DNA from: Streptomyces sp. NRRL S-350
GTDB taxonomy: Bacteria; Actinomycetota; Actinomycetes; Streptomycetales; Streptomycetaceae
DNA: 64,000 nt
Direction: 5' to 3'
NCBI RefSeq assembly: GCF_000719705.1
Contig: NZ_JOHO01000003.1
Span: 62,001-126,000 of the forward strand
The position numbers and the translations under genes were made by a program. The notes under the pieces were generated by a model. It saw only the letters and a list, made by a program, of their open reading frames with translations. It searched no databases and had not been told where the DNA came from. The first letter of the stretch is position 1, and every line of letters begins with the position of its first letter. This document shows positions 55,789-64,000 of this stretch, piece by piece.

Positions 55789-55881
55789 GGACTTCCTCCG
55801 GCCGGCGGGTGCCGGAGAACTCGTGGATCAGGGGTGGCCGGTCCGGTGCACGTGCAGCACCGAAACAGCGAAAGGCATCCC

Positions 55882-57057
55882 ATGCACAATCGAGAAAAGG
55901 GAATCCGACTGGATTCGCTGACCGGTCTCCGGTTCCTCGCGATGATTCCGGTATTCCTCTTCCACAGTTCACTCGAAGGAATCTTCAACGACACCCAGGC
56001 GGACTGGGACTTCCTGAACGGCGTCGGCACCTCCGGGCACGTCGCGGTCTCGTACTTCTTCGTCCTCAGCGGCTTCGTGCTCACGTGGTCGTACCGTCCG
56101 GCCGACCGGGCCCGCAGATTCTGGCGCAGGCGGGTGTTCAGAGTCTTCCCCAGCCACCTGGTCGCCCTGGTGGCGGTGATCCTCCTGATCAGCCACTACG
56201 CCGACCTGCCGGACTGGAAGGGCCTCGGCGCCCAGGCCCTGCTGCTCCAGGCCTGGATACCCGACCCGGCCTACTTCGACATCGGCAACTCCGTCACCTG
56301 GTCCCTCTCGGTGGACCTCGCCGTCTACGCGCTCTTCCCGCTGCTGTACCGGCTGGTCGAGCGCATCCGGCCGGGCCGGCTCTGGGCCTGGGCCGGCGTC
56401 GGCGTGCTGGTCGTCGCCCTGGTGCCGGCGGTGGCCCAGAACTTCGTCCACGACGACCGGCCGATGCCGCTGTTCGGGGTGTCGATCGGCCAGTACTGGC
56501 TGGTGTACTTCTTCCCACTGGCCCGCCTGGTGGAGTGCCTGCTCGGCATGCTGCTGGCGCGGATCGTCCTGACCGGCCGCTGGATCGGCTGGATGCGGCC
56601 GTACGTGGCCGCTCCGCTCGTGGTGGTCGGTTACTGGATCGGACAGCAACTGCCCTACCTGTACCGGACGAGCGCCGCCACGGTGATCCCGGTCGGCCTG
56701 CTCACCGCCTCCCTCGCCGTCGCCGACATGGCCGGCCGGCGCACGGTGCTGAACCACCGCTTCGTCGTCCGCCTCGGCGAACTCTCCTTCGCCTTCTACC
56801 TGTTGCACAACCCGGTACTCAAGTACGGCCACCTGGCCCTGGGGGCCGTGGAGAAGGACGGCGACCTGGTCGGCCCCAGCTACGGCATGGCGGCCGGCAT
56901 CGCGCTCATCGCCGCCGCCTTCCTGCTGTCACTGCTGCTGGCCTGGGTGCTGAACGTCCTGGTGGAGCGGCCGGCCATGCGCCGCTGGTCCAGGCCCCGG
57001 CCCACGCCCTTTCCCGCACCGGCCCCGACACCGACCCCGACGGGCGGGGCGGTGTGA
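55882..57057 (+). CDS. Membrane acyltransferase of the acyltransferase-3 (OafA) family
   Basis: This 391-residue protein has about ten membrane segments. It opens with RLDSLTGLRFLAMIPVFLFH, the acyltransferase-3 signature with the conserved His, followed by FFVLSGFVLTWSYRP and RRVFRVFPSHLVAL. Family members move acyl groups onto sugars or secondary metabolites at the membrane. In mannopeptimycin, MppN of similar type adds isovaleryl groups to mannose. Combined with the GT39 gene at 23081, this suggests acylation of a sugar on the peptide. AAAGG 6 bases before the ATG at 55882 sets the start. The end is a Pro/Thr-rich tail. Confidence 0.85.
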   Translation: MHNREKGIRLDSLTGLRFLAMIPVFLFHSSLEGIFNDTQADWDFLNGVGTSGHVAVSYFFVLSGFVLTWSYRPADRARRFWRRRVFRVFPSHLVALVAVILLISHYADLPDWKGLGAQALLLQAWIPDPAYFDIGNSVTWSLSVDLAVYALFPLLYRLVERIRPGRLWAWAGVGVLVVALVPAVAQNFVHDDRPMPLFGVSIGQYWLVYFFPLARLVECLLGMLLARIVLTGRWIGWMRPYVAAPLVVVGYWIGQQLPYLYRTSAATVIPVGLLTASLAVADMAGRRTVLNHRFVVRLGELSFAFYLLHNPVLKYGHLALGAVEKDGDLVGPSYGMAAGIALIAAAFLLSLLLAWVLNVLVERPAMRRWSRPRPTPFPAPAPTPTPTGGAV

Positions 57058-57098
57058 CCGGCCGTCAGTCCATTGTGCCGTACGCACGCGTCCGAAAG

Positions 57099-57116
57099 AT
57101 CTGTCGAACGGCAGAT
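57099..57116. promoter_or_regulatory. 18-bp palindrome upstream of the kinase gene (copy 1)
   Basis: ATCTGTCGAACGGCAGAT has 8-base arms with one mismatch around AA. It is identical to the copy at 58543 except for one base. Its centre is about 72 bases before the predicted transcription start of the kinase gene, a position typical of an activator site. Confidence 0.7.
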
Positions 57117-57179
57117 GTCTGATCGACGGTCATCTGCAGGGCGCCACAGAGGTCCTGCGCCGTGCGTAGGCTCGGCTCC

Positions 57180-58535
57180 GTGCAGACCGAACTGATGCCT
57201 GACTCGCATCGCCGCCGCACGGTGTGCGCGACGGCGACGATCCTGGTCGCCGCTCCGGCGGCGATCGCCCCTCCGAGTGCGTGGGCCGTGGCCCTCGTCG
57301 CCGTGCTGGCGATGGCGGTCGCGATCCTGCGCCGGCCGCCGGGACCGGTCTCCCCGGTCCAGGCGGCCGGCCTGGTCGCGGTGCTGTCGGTCGCCGTCAC
57401 CATCGGCTACCCCGGCCGGCAGGGACTGGTACTGCCGTGGCTCCCGTTCGAGTTCGCGTCGATGCTGGTACTGGCCGGGCGGGTGGTCCGGCGGGCGGAC
57501 GTGCGCCAGGCGGCGCTGGTCGGCTCGGCGCTGACCCTGGCGCTGATGTCGCTCCCGCTGCGCTTCACCCTCCGGCTGCCGCAAGCGGTGCTCGCTCCCT
57601 CCGTGGTCGCCGTCGCGCTGGCGATGTTCCCGGCGGCCTGCGCCGTGGGCGTCGGGCTCTACCTGCGGGCGAACGACGACCGCCGGGTCCGCGCGGTCCA
57701 GCGGGCCCGCCGGGAGCAGCGGCTCGAAGTGGCGAGGGACCTCCACGACTTCGTCGCCCACGAGGTGACCGGCATCCTGCTGGAGGTCCAGGCGGCCCAG
57801 GTCGGCTCGTACGACGAGGAGCAGACCAGGGAACTGCTGGGCCGGCTGGAGGCGGCCGGTCTGCGGGCGCTGGACTCGATGGACCACACCCTGCAGACGC
57901 TGCGCGACCCGGAGGCTCCGGCCGCCGCCGAACCGCCGCCGACCAAGGTCCACGGCCTCGCCGACCTGCCCGAACTGGTCGACCGCTTCCTGGCCTCCGG
58001 CACGGTCGGCGGCGTGCTCGACCTGGAGCCGGGCCTGGCCGGGACGGCGCCGCGGGAGATCGAGGACGCCGCCTACCGGGTCGTCCTGGAGGCGCTGACC
58101 AACATCCGCCGACACGCCCCGAGCGCCGGCCGGCTGGCGGTCGAGGTGGTCCGCACCGACGGCCCCGCCCTGCGGGTCACCGTCACCGACAGCGGACGGC
58201 AGGGCGGCTCCGGCGGCCTGTCGGCCCGCCGCCCCGGTGGTGGCGGCACCGGCCTGGCCGCCCTGTCCGAGCGGATCACCGCCCTCGGCGGCGACCTGGC
58301 CGCCGGCCCGCACGCCGGGGGCTGGCGCGTCTGCGGCGTGCTGCCGCTGCGCCCCGCCCCGGCCGCCCCGGCCGTCCGGGAGGCTCCGGCGGCCCCGGCC
58401 GTTCCGGATGCCCCGGGCGGGTGGGAGACCCCGGACGGGCGGGACGGGTGGGACCGGTCGGACCGACTCGACCAGGCCGACCGACTCGACCCTGCCGACC
58501 GGCCGGACCAGGCCGATCGGCAGGGGCGGCAATAG
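57180..58535 (+). CDS. Two-component sensor histidine kinase (HisKA_3 type)
   Basis: The 451-residue protein has five or six membrane segments in the first 165 residues, a HisKA_3 helix with the phospho-acceptor His189 in VARDLHDFVAHEVTGILLE, and an ATPase domain with N-box EALTNIRRHA, then VTVTDSGRQGG and GTGLAALSERI. It should phosphorylate the response regulator at 55108. TAGGCT (57167-57172) lies 7 bases before the GTG, so the transcript is probably leaderless. The last 30 residues are a repetitive charged tail built from DRLDQA-like units, encoded by short near-repeats at about 58450-58525. Confidence 0.88.
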   Translation: MQTELMPDSHRRRTVCATATILVAAPAAIAPPSAWAVALVAVLAMAVAILRRPPGPVSPVQAAGLVAVLSVAVTIGYPGRQGLVLPWLPFEFASMLVLAGRVVRRADVRQAALVGSALTLALMSLPLRFTLRLPQAVLAPSVVAVALAMFPAACAVGVGLYLRANDDRRVRAVQRARREQRLEVARDLHDFVAHEVTGILLEVQAAQVGSYDEEQTRELLGRLEAAGLRALDSMDHTLQTLRDPEAPAAAEPPPTKVHGLADLPELVDRFLASGTVGGVLDLEPGLAGTAPREIEDAAYRVVLEALTNIRRHAPSAGRLAVEVVRTDGPALRVTVTDSGRQGGSGGLSARRPGGGGTGLAALSERITALGGDLAAGPHAGGWRVCGVLPLRPAPAAPAVREAPAAPAVPDAPGGWETPDGRDGWDRSDRLDQADRLDPADRPDQADRQGRQ

Positions 58536-58542
58536 CGGCAAT

Positions 58543-58560
58543 ATCTGCCGAACGGCAGAT
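58543..58560. promoter_or_regulatory. 18-bp palindrome upstream of the lipoprotein-ABC operon (copy 2)
   Basis: ATCTGCCGAACGGCAGAT is a perfect palindrome (8-base arms around AA) 65 bases before the lipoprotein start and 8 bases after the kinase stop. It matches the copy at 57099 at 17 of 18 positions. I found no third copy when scanning the other gene starts by eye. Confidence 0.75.
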
Positions 58561-58624
58561 GGCAGCGGGCCGCGGATCGACGAAGCTCTCAACCGTGCCC
58601 AATCCCAGCCTTCCGGAGGAACCG

Positions 58625-59008
58625 GTGGTCTCGCGCAAGAAAGCCGTACCCGCCCTGCTCGCCCTCGCCGTCGCCGCCCTCATCCCGCTGACCGGCTGCG
58701 CCAAGGCCACGGACAGCGCGCCCGAGGACAAGACGTTCGAGTTCAGCGGCAAGTCCCTGAACGTGTCGTCGCACGGCATCCCCACCGACCTCGTCCCGGC
58801 CGACCGCAAGGACGTCAAGGTCACCCGCTGGTTCGACAAGGGCTCCAAGGTGGGTGACACCAAGGAGGTCTGGAAGCTGGAAGACGGAACGCTCGAACTC
58901 CAGGCGCAGTGCACCGGATTGGCCAACTGCGACGCCAAGTTCCGGGTGGAGGTCCCGCGCGGCGTCGCCGTGACGCGCGACGGCAAAGAGACGGACCTGA
59001 AGGGCTGA
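58625..59008 (+). CDS. Small lipoprotein resembling the N-terminal part of DUF4097 proteins
   Basis: The 127-residue product has a lipoprotein signal ending LIPLTGC, so it should be lipidated and face outward. The mature part (FEFSGKSLNVSSHG, KDVKVTRWFDKG, EVWKLEDGTLELQAQC, FRVEVPRGVAVTRDGKETD) looks like the start of streptomycete beta-strand-repeat lipoproteins of the DUF4097 kind. Those usually continue for another hundred or more residues, so this is a short or truncated form. GGAGG 5 bases before the GTG at 58625 sets the start. It heads an ABC exporter operon and may help sense or gate it. Confidence 0.75.
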   Translation: MVSRKKAVPALLALAVAALIPLTGCAKATDSAPEDKTFEFSGKSLNVSSHGIPTDLVPADRKDVKVTRWFDKGSKVGDTKEVWKLEDGTLELQAQCTGLANCDAKFRVEVPRGVAVTRDGKETDLKG

Positions 59009-59034
59009 GGCCGGCCGGTCCGACGGGGAAGAAG

Positions 59035-59943
59035 ATGACAATGCTCGAACTGATCGACATCACCAAGGTGTACAAGGGCGGCAAGCGCGCCGTCGACGAC
59101 ATGACCATGCACCTGAAGCCCGGCATGCTGGGCCTGTTGGGGCCCAACGGCGCCGGCAAGTCCTCGCTGATGCGGATCGTGTCCACGGTCACCAAGCCCA
59201 CGAGTGGCCAGGTCCGCTACGAGGGGACCGACGTGGTCGCCAACCCGGACCGGCTGCGCCGCGAACTCGGCTACCTGCCGCAGGACTTCGGGGTCTACCC
59301 GAACCTGACCTCGCGGGAGTTCCTGTCCTACCTGGCGGCTGCCAAGGGTCTCTCCGCGCGCTCCGCCCGGGCCCGGATCGACGAGCTGATCCAGCTCGTC
59401 AACCTCACCGAGGCGGTCAAGCGCCCGCTCGGCAAGTACTCCGGCGGCATGCTCCGCCGGGTCGGCATCGCGCAGGCCCTGCTGGCCGACCCCAAGGTGA
59501 TCGTGGTCGACGAGCCGACGGCGGGCCTCGACCCGGAGGAGCGGGTGCGCTTCCGCAACCTGCTCAGCGACCTCGCGGCCGACCGGGTGGTGATGCTCTC
59601 CACCCACATCGTCTCCGACGTCGAGTCGGTCGCCTCCGACATCGCCGTGGTCGCCCAGGGCCGGCTGCTGCGCCGGGGCGCCCCCGACGAGCTGCTCCGG
59701 GAGATCGACGGGCAGGTCTGGGAGGTCATGGTCGCCCCCGCCGAGGTGTCGACCGTGCAGGCCCGGCACGTGGTCAGCCGCATGGTGCGGACCGCGAACG
59801 GGGTGCGGCTGCGGGTGCTCGCCGTCGCACCGCCCACCCGGGACGCGGTCCGGGTCTCGCCCGACCTCGAGGACGCCTACCTGGGGATCATCCACCGGCC
59901 CGCCGAGCGGACGCCGGCCGAGCAGCAGGCGGTGCGGTGGTGA
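59035..59943 (+). CDS. ABC transporter ATP-binding protein
   Basis: The 302-residue protein has Walker A GPNGAGKSS near residue 37, the Q-loop in YLPQDFGVYPNL, signature YSGGMLRRVGIAQAL, Walker B VIVVDEPTAGLDP, and the switch His in STHIVSD. This is the DrrA/ABC-2 exporter type. GGGGAAGAAG before the ATG at 59035 sets the start. It overlaps the permease gene by 4 bases. With the two-component system it resembles the inducible export or resistance modules found beside peptide-antibiotic clusters. Confidence 0.93.
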   Translation: MTMLELIDITKVYKGGKRAVDDMTMHLKPGMLGLLGPNGAGKSSLMRIVSTVTKPTSGQVRYEGTDVVANPDRLRRELGYLPQDFGVYPNLTSREFLSYLAAAKGLSARSARARIDELIQLVNLTEAVKRPLGKYSGGMLRRVGIAQALLADPKVIVVDEPTAGLDPEERVRFRNLLSDLAADRVVMLSTHIVSDVESVASDIAVVAQGRLLRRGAPDELLREIDGQVWEVMVAPAEVSTVQARHVVSRMVRTANGVRLRVLAVAPPTRDAVRVSPDLEDAYLGIIHRPAERTPAEQQAVRW

Positions 59944-61562
59944 ACGTGCGCCTCCTCACCGGCCTGGCGGTCGGCGACTTCCGCGACCGGGTGCGCCGGC
60001 CGGCGTACGCGGTGACCCTGCTGGCCGCGATCGGGCTCGGCTACCTGGCCGTGCCGAATGTGGACAGCACCTGGGTGATCATGGACGTCGGCGGCAACCG
60101 GGGCGTCTACAACAGCGCCTACGTCGGTGCGGTCACCGCCCTCGCCGGGGCGCTCTGGCTCACCTTCGGCGGCTTCTACGTGGTGCGCAGCGGCATCGCG
60201 CGGGACGAGACCAGCCGGGTCGGCCAGATCCTCGCCGCCACACCGCTGCGGACGTCGAGCTACCTGCTCGGCAAGTTCCTGAGCAACCTGCTGGTGCTCG
60301 CCTCGATGACCGGCGTGCTGGCGGTCACCGCGCTGGTGATGCAGTTGGCCCGGGGCGAGAACCGCTCGGTCGACCCGGTCGCCCTGGTCGAGCCGTTCGT
60401 CCTGCTCTCGCTGCCGGTGATGGCGCTGACGGCGGCGGCCGCGATCCTGTTCGAGACGGTGCCGCTGCTGCGGGCCGGCTTCGGGAACGTGGTCTGGTTC
60501 GTCCTGGCCCTGGCGATCTCGATCGGCGGCCAGTCCGCCTCCGCCCCGTTCGGCGGCCTCGGTGTGAACCAGGTCGCGCAGTCGCTGAACGCGGCGCTGG
60601 AGAACCAGCACCTGCAGTCCGGCGGGGGCGGGTTCAGCCTCGGTCTGACCAAGGTGAGCAAGCCGTTGGGCACCTTCCTCTGGGACGGCTTCGACGCGTC
60701 CGGCGGCTTCGTCCTCGGCCGGGTGGTGCTGGTCCTGCTGGCCTGCGCCGTCGCCCTGCTGCCGGCGCTCTGGTTCGGCCGGTTCGACCCGGCCCGCGCG
60801 GCCGGTTCGGTGGTCCCGGCGAAGGCGGGGGCGGAAGGGGAGTCCGCTTCGTCGGCCGTCGAGTCCTTCGGCACCGCCGCGCCGGAGCCGGCCCCGGCCG
60901 TCACCTGGTCCACCGCTCCCGGTGCTCTCCCGACGACCCAGCCGACCCGGGCCGGAGCCTTCGGGCGCCTGCTGGTCGGGGAGGTCCGGATCCTGCTGCA
61001 GGGCGTCTCGCCCTGGTGGTGGGCGGTGGCCGGCGCGCTGACCGTGGCCGGCTTCGCGCTGCCGATGGACACCGTGACCGGCATGCTGCTGCCCGGCGTC
61101 TGGCTGTGGCCGGTGCTGATCTGGTCGAGGCTGGGCAGCCAGCAGGTCGAGAACGGCCTGGAGGTGCTGCTGGGCGCCTACCCGACGGCCCGGCGCAGGC
61201 TGCTGGCCGAGTGGGGGTCAGGGCTGGTGCTGACCGCGGTGATGGGTGTCGCCCCGCTGGTGCGGATGCTGGCCGCGGGTGACGGCCCGGGCGTGGCCTG
61301 CTGGGTCGGCGGCGTGCTGTTCATCCCGTCGCTCGCCATGTCGCTGGGTGTGCTGAGCCGCACCCACCGGGTCTTCCAGGCGATCTACCTGCCGATCTGG
61401 TACATCCTCGTCAACAACGTGGCGGCGCTGGACTTCATGGGCGCGGTCCGGGTGGACGGCAAGCCGGCCGGGCCCAGCCCGCTGCTGGTCACGGCACTGT
61501 CCGCGGCGATGCTCGCGGTGGTGTTCCTGGTGGGGACGGCCCGGCGGAACGTCAAGGGATAA
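59940..61562 (+). CDS. ABC-2 type membrane permease
   Basis: The 540-residue membrane protein has about twelve hydrophobic segments in two sets, separated by a hydrophilic Ala/Pro/Glu-rich linker around residues 285-345. The double-length layout suggests a fused pair of ABC-2 half-permeases. It starts at one of two consecutive GTG codons (59937 or 59940); the second overlaps the ATPase stop (GTGA). It should form the exporter with the upstream ATPase. Substrate unknown; the cluster peptide or an envelope lipid are candidates. Confidence 0.88.
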   Translation: MNVRLLTGLAVGDFRDRVRRPAYAVTLLAAIGLGYLAVPNVDSTWVIMDVGGNRGVYNSAYVGAVTALAGALWLTFGGFYVVRSGIARDETSRVGQILAATPLRTSSYLLGKFLSNLLVLASMTGVLAVTALVMQLARGENRSVDPVALVEPFVLLSLPVMALTAAAAILFETVPLLRAGFGNVVWFVLALAISIGGQSASAPFGGLGVNQVAQSLNAALENQHLQSGGGGFSLGLTKVSKPLGTFLWDGFDASGGFVLGRVVLVLLACAVALLPALWFGRFDPARAAGSVVPAKAGAEGESASSAVESFGTAAPEPAPAVTWSTAPGALPTTQPTRAGAFGRLLVGEVRILLQGVSPWWWAVAGALTVAGFALPMDTVTGMLLPGVWLWPVLIWSRLGSQQVENGLEVLLGAYPTARRRLLAEWGSGLVLTAVMGVAPLVRMLAAGDGPGVACWVGGVLFIPSLAMSLGVLSRTHRVFQAIYLPIWYILVNNVAALDFMGAVRVDGKPAGPSPLLVTALSAAMLAVVFLVGTARRNVKG

Positions 61563-61596
61563 CCGGTAGTCGATGTCCGAGGCGGAGGAGGACGCC

Positions 61597-61764
61597 ATGT
61601 GCGAGGCCCACACCCGACGCATCGCCCGGCTGGAGTCCGAGGTCGAGGAACTCCGTTCGGCCAACGAGCTGCTGAGACGGGTCGCCGAGTTCCTCGCCGA
61701 GCGGCCGCACCACTGCGGCCCGGTCGACCCCGGTCGCCCGCCCCGGCGGCGCGGCCCCGGCTGA
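61597..61764 (+). CDS. Small coiled-coil ORF resembling the end of an IS3-type OrfA
   Basis: The 55-residue frame carries a leucine-heptad helix, RIARLESEVEELRSANELLR, RVAEFLAERPHH, followed by a basic tail. This pattern is like the C-terminal leucine zipper of IS3-family OrfA transposase proteins, but no DNA-binding part, OrfB or inverted repeats are present. GGAGGAGG 5 bases before the ATG at 61597 favours that start over 61573, although those bases would also encode acidic residues of a longer version. It lies between the ABC permease and a terminator. It may be a relic or a real small gene. Confidence 0.45.
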   Translation: MCEAHTRRIARLESEVEELRSANELLRRVAEFLAERPHHCGPVDPGRPPRRRGPG

Positions 61765-61820
61765 CCGGACGCCTCCATGCCACCGGCGGAGCCGATCGAA
61801 CAAAGGCGCCGACCGGTCGG

Positions 61821-61862
61821 GCCGCCGCCCTCGCGAACCCCCGCGCGAGGGCGGCGGCTTTT
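61821..61862 (+). terminator. Rho-independent terminator at the right end of the cluster
   Basis: A perfect 15-bp stem (61821-61835 with 61844-61858) with an 8-base loop is followed by TTTT. It closes the ABC operon and marks the probable right edge of the peptide cluster. Confidence 0.88.
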
Positions 61863-61974
61863 CCGTACGGCCGTCCCCTCCCGCCGGGCCGTCCCCTCCC
61901 GCTGGGCTGACCTCCCGCCCGGCCGGCCTGCCGCGGGGAGCCGACGGGAGGTCAGGAGCCGCCCGGTGCCGGGG

Positions 61975-62457
61975 CTACGGCCAGACCAGGCAGTACAGCT
62001 GGTGCCCGGCCTCGTGCAGCCGGTTGGCGAAGTCCTGCCACTCGTGCAGCATGCTGTAGATCACGAAGGCGTCCCTCGGACCGCGCCGGTCCGGGACGGT
62101 GGACCAGATGAAGGCGGCGGCGCCGAGCTCGGTCTCATCGGCCTTGCGGAGCGGTTCGACGACGTTCTGGGGGAGCTGGACGACGGCGTAGTCGGGGTGC
62201 AGCACCACGAGTTCCAGCGGCGGCACCTGGTGCAGGGGGACGCCCTGGATGCCGGTGAGGACCATGGCGCTCATGGTCTCCGGCTTGATCTTGGTGGAGA
62301 GGTGGCCGGTGGGGGAGCCGCTGGTCTCCATCAGGTCGCCGAGCCGCCCCAGCGAGCCGAGCTCCCCGGCGTCCAGGCCGAGCCCGCCCGGGCCGAGCGC
62401 GGTGGGGACCCTGGCGGCGGTCGCGCGGTCGGGGGCGCCGAAGTACTTGTAGGTCAC
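61975..62457 (-). CDS. Conserved actinobacterial protein, function unknown
   Basis: The 160-residue protein begins [20 protein letters not shown] and ends [15 protein letters not shown]. It contains [38 protein letters not shown] and [21 protein letters not shown] recall a conserved protein of this kind near hemL in streptomycetes but know no function. It has no signal peptide or membrane segment. GAGGG 9 bases before the GTG at 62457 sets the start. A longer frame to 62604 would add a low-complexity Arg/Gly-rich N-terminus. Confidence 0.75.
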   Translation of the reverse strand: MTYKYFGAPDRATAARVPTALGPGGLGLDAGELGSLGRLGDLMETSGSPTGHLSTKIKPETMSAMVLTGIQGVPLHQVPPLELVVLHPDYAVVQLPQNVVEPLRKADETELGAAAFIWSTVPDRRGPRDAFVIYSMLHEWQDFANRLHEAGHQLYCLVWP

Positions 62458-62916
62458 CCCCACGCGTCCCTCACCCCGCCTCTCACCGCCGCGACGACCA
62501 CGGCCCGTACCCGCTCCCGTACCCCCGCGTGCGGTCTCGGCGGGCCTGCGGGGGCCCCCCGCGGCCTCGTCGTAGCCGTCCTGCGCCTCGGACACTCGGA
62601 CCATCCTCACCGGAATTCGCCGGAATCGACAGACCCCCGCACGTCCGGCGTCCCACCGGACGTGCTCCTTACCCGTCATGCGCCGCCGTACCCACTCTCG
62701 GTACGTGGCAGTCCTCTCCCACACCCCTGCACACAACCGGAGCACTCGCGCACTCTGTGTACACAGTCTGACTGGTCCGTCCCGCGGAGCAGTCGGCGGC
62801 CCCGTCCGTACGGACTGTACGGACAGCCGTGGACAACCGTACAGACAACGGTGCCCGGATCATCGTTCCAGATGATCGGGTCCGACATGCAGAGCGCAAG
62901 GACACGATTTGAGACC
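62458..62916. other. Intergenic region with several palindromes upstream of hemL
   Basis: No convincing gene lies in these 459 bases. The part near hemL is AT-richer and carries inverted repeats: CTGTGTACACAG (62755-62766), GTCCGTACGGAC (62804-62815) overlapping CTGTACGGACAG, a further CCGTACAGAC, and GATCATC-N6-GATGATC (62858-62877). This is probably the hemL promoter-operator region. The regulator is not known. Confidence 0.55.
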
Positions 62917-64000
62917 ATGTCCTTTGTGAGCTATCCCTACGAAGCCCCCCAGTCCCAGTCGCTGTTCGACCGCGCCTCCGTGGTGACGCCCGGCGGCGTC
63001 AACTCGCCGGTGCGCGCCTTCCGCGCGGTCGGCGGCACGCCGCGCTTCATGGTGTCCGGCACCGGCCCCTACCTCACCGACGCCGACGGCCGCGAGTACG
63101 TCGACCTGGTGTGCTCGTGGGGTCCGATGATCCTCGGCCACGCGCACCCCGCGGTGATCGACGCCGTCCAGCGGGCCGTCGCCCACGGCACCTCCTTCGG
63201 CACGCCCGGCCAGGGCGAGGTCGAGCTGGCCGAGGAGATCGTCGCCCGGGTCGCCCCGGTCGAGCAGGTCCGGCTGGTCTCCTCCGGCACCGAGGCCACC
63301 ATGTCCGCGATCCGGCTGGCCCGCGGCTTCACCGGCCGGGCGAAGGTGGTGAAGTTCGCCGGCTGCTACCACGGCCACGTGGACGCCCTGCTGGCCGCCG
63401 CCGGTTCCGGCGTGGCCACCTTCGGCCTGCCGGACACCCCCGGCGTCACCGGCGCCCAGGCCGGCGACACCATCGTGCTGCCGTACAACGACCTCGCCGC
63501 CGTCGAGCAGGCCTTCGCCGCCCACCCGGGCGAGATCGCCTGCGTGATCACCGAGGCCTCGCCCGGCAACATGGGCGTCGTCCCGCCGCTGCCCGGCTTC
63601 AACGCGGGCCTGGCCCGGCTCTGCCAGGGCAACGGCGCGCTGTTCATCTCCGACGAGGTGATGACGGGCTTCCGCGTCTCCAGGGCCGGCTGGTACGGCC
63701 TGGAGGCTGCGAACGAGGGCTGGGCGCCGGACCTGCTGACCTTCGGCAAGGTCATGGGCGGCGGCTTCCCGGCCGCGGCCTTCGGCGGCCGCGCCGACGT
63801 GATGGCGCACCTGGCCCCGGCCGGCCCGGTCTACCAGGCCGGCACCCTGTCCGGGAACCCGATCGCCACCGCGGCCGGCCTGGCCCAGCTGCGCGGCTGC
63901 ACCGACGAGGTGTACGCGCGGGTGGACGAGGTCGCCGCGGAGGTCTCCGGCCTGGTCACCGAGGCGCTCGCCAAGGAGGGCGTGGCGCACCGGCTGCAGA
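62917..64000 (+). CDS. hemL: Glutamate-1-semialdehyde 2,1-aminomutase (runs off the right edge)
   Basis: HemL converts glutamate-1-semialdehyde from HemA into 5-aminolevulinate, using PLP. The visible 361 residues are intact: [58 protein letters not shown], and [17 protein letters not shown] with PLP Lys278. A complete enzyme has about 430 residues, so roughly 70 are missing. The ATG at 62917 ([13 protein letters not shown]) was chosen, without a clear ribosome site; the GTG three codons later is an alternative. It belongs functionally with hemA-hemC-hemD-hemB about 50 kb upstream. Confidence 0.96.
   Translation, partial: MSFVSYPYEAPQSQSLFDRASVVTPGGVNSPVRAFRAVGGTPRFMVSGTGPYLTDADGREYVDLVCSWGPMILGHAHPAVIDAVQRAVAHGTSFGTPGQGEVELAEEIVARVAPVEQVRLVSSGTEATMSAIRLARGFTGRAKVVKFAGCYHGHVDALLAAAGSGVATFGLPDTPGVTGAQAGDTIVLPYNDLAAVEQAFAAHPGEIACVITEASPGNMGVVPPLPGFNAGLARLCQGNGALFISDEVMTGFRVSRAGWYGLEAANEGWAPDLLTFGKVMGGGFPAAAFGGRADVMAHLAPAGPVYQAGTLSGNPIATAAGLAQLRGCTDEVYARVDEVAAEVSGLVTEALAKEGVAHRLQ

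Noticed and set aside
55834..55881. Earlier ATG for the acyltransferase
   Set aside because: The ATG at 55882 has AAAGG at the right distance. The 16 extra residues are unlike the family and the upstream ATG has no ribosome site.

Overview
The window is high-GC actinomycete DNA, from a streptomycete (Streptomyces or Kitasatospora type). The basis is very strong GC bias at third codon positions, GTG starts, GTGA/ATGA stop-start overlaps, and streptomycete-specific developmental genes: an ECF sigma factor of the BldN type with its anti-sigma factor, chaplins and rodlins. No rRNA, tRNA, CRISPR array or intact insertion sequence was seen.

Bases 1-13,170 are conserved core: the end of an SDR gene, an acyltransferase, rsbN and bldN on the minus strand, a HAD phosphatase, a glutaredoxin-like protein, a DEDDh exonuclease, and the redox-controlled rex-hemA-hemC-hemD-hemB run with a Rex operator lying between its -35 and -10 boxes. 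This order is, from memory, that of the Streptomyces coelicolor rex/hem/bldN neighbourhood. The next heme gene, hemL, appears only at 62,917, so about 50 kb of other DNA lies between hemB and hemL.

Bases 13,170-17,530 hold an aerial-sheath island: two rodlin-family genes, three chaplin genes, a probable chaplin remnant and three small secreted proteins, with strong hairpin terminators and several sequences resembling sigma-BldN promoters. Bases 17,700-22,850 hold accessory genes: a secreted GDSL esterase with a ricin-type lectin domain, a DUF4291 protein, a PIG-V-like membrane mannosyltransferase, a leaderless MarR regulator and a broken sensor-kinase gene.

Bases 23,081 to about 61,760 are a nonribosomal peptide cluster. 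Two synthetases carry six modules: A-T, C-A-T-E, C-A-T, then C-A-T-E, C-A-T, C-A-T-E. The first module has no condensation domain, and the last ends in an epimerase with no thioesterase. A penicillin-binding-protein-type thioesterase lies directly downstream and probably releases and cyclises the hexapeptide in trans. Homologues of MppP, MppQ and MppR (arginine to enduracididine) and of the MppO/VioC hydroxylase predict a beta-hydroxyenduracididine residue, matching an adenylation domain with an acidic pocket. A GT39 glycosyltransferase and an OafA-type acyltransferase could decorate the peptide. An MFS exporter, an MbtH protein, an HTH regulator and a two-component system with an ABC exporter complete the set. 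The HTH regulator and the response regulator each contain one TTA codon, which suggests bldA control. Two copies of an 18-bp palindrome, before the kinase and before the ABC operon, look like an operator.

The likely product is a cyclic hexapeptide related to mannopeptimycin and ulleungmycin: Thr-like, D-Leu, unassigned, D-aromatic, (hydroxy)enduracididine, Gly-like. The right end returns to core with a conserved protein gene and hemL, which runs off the window.
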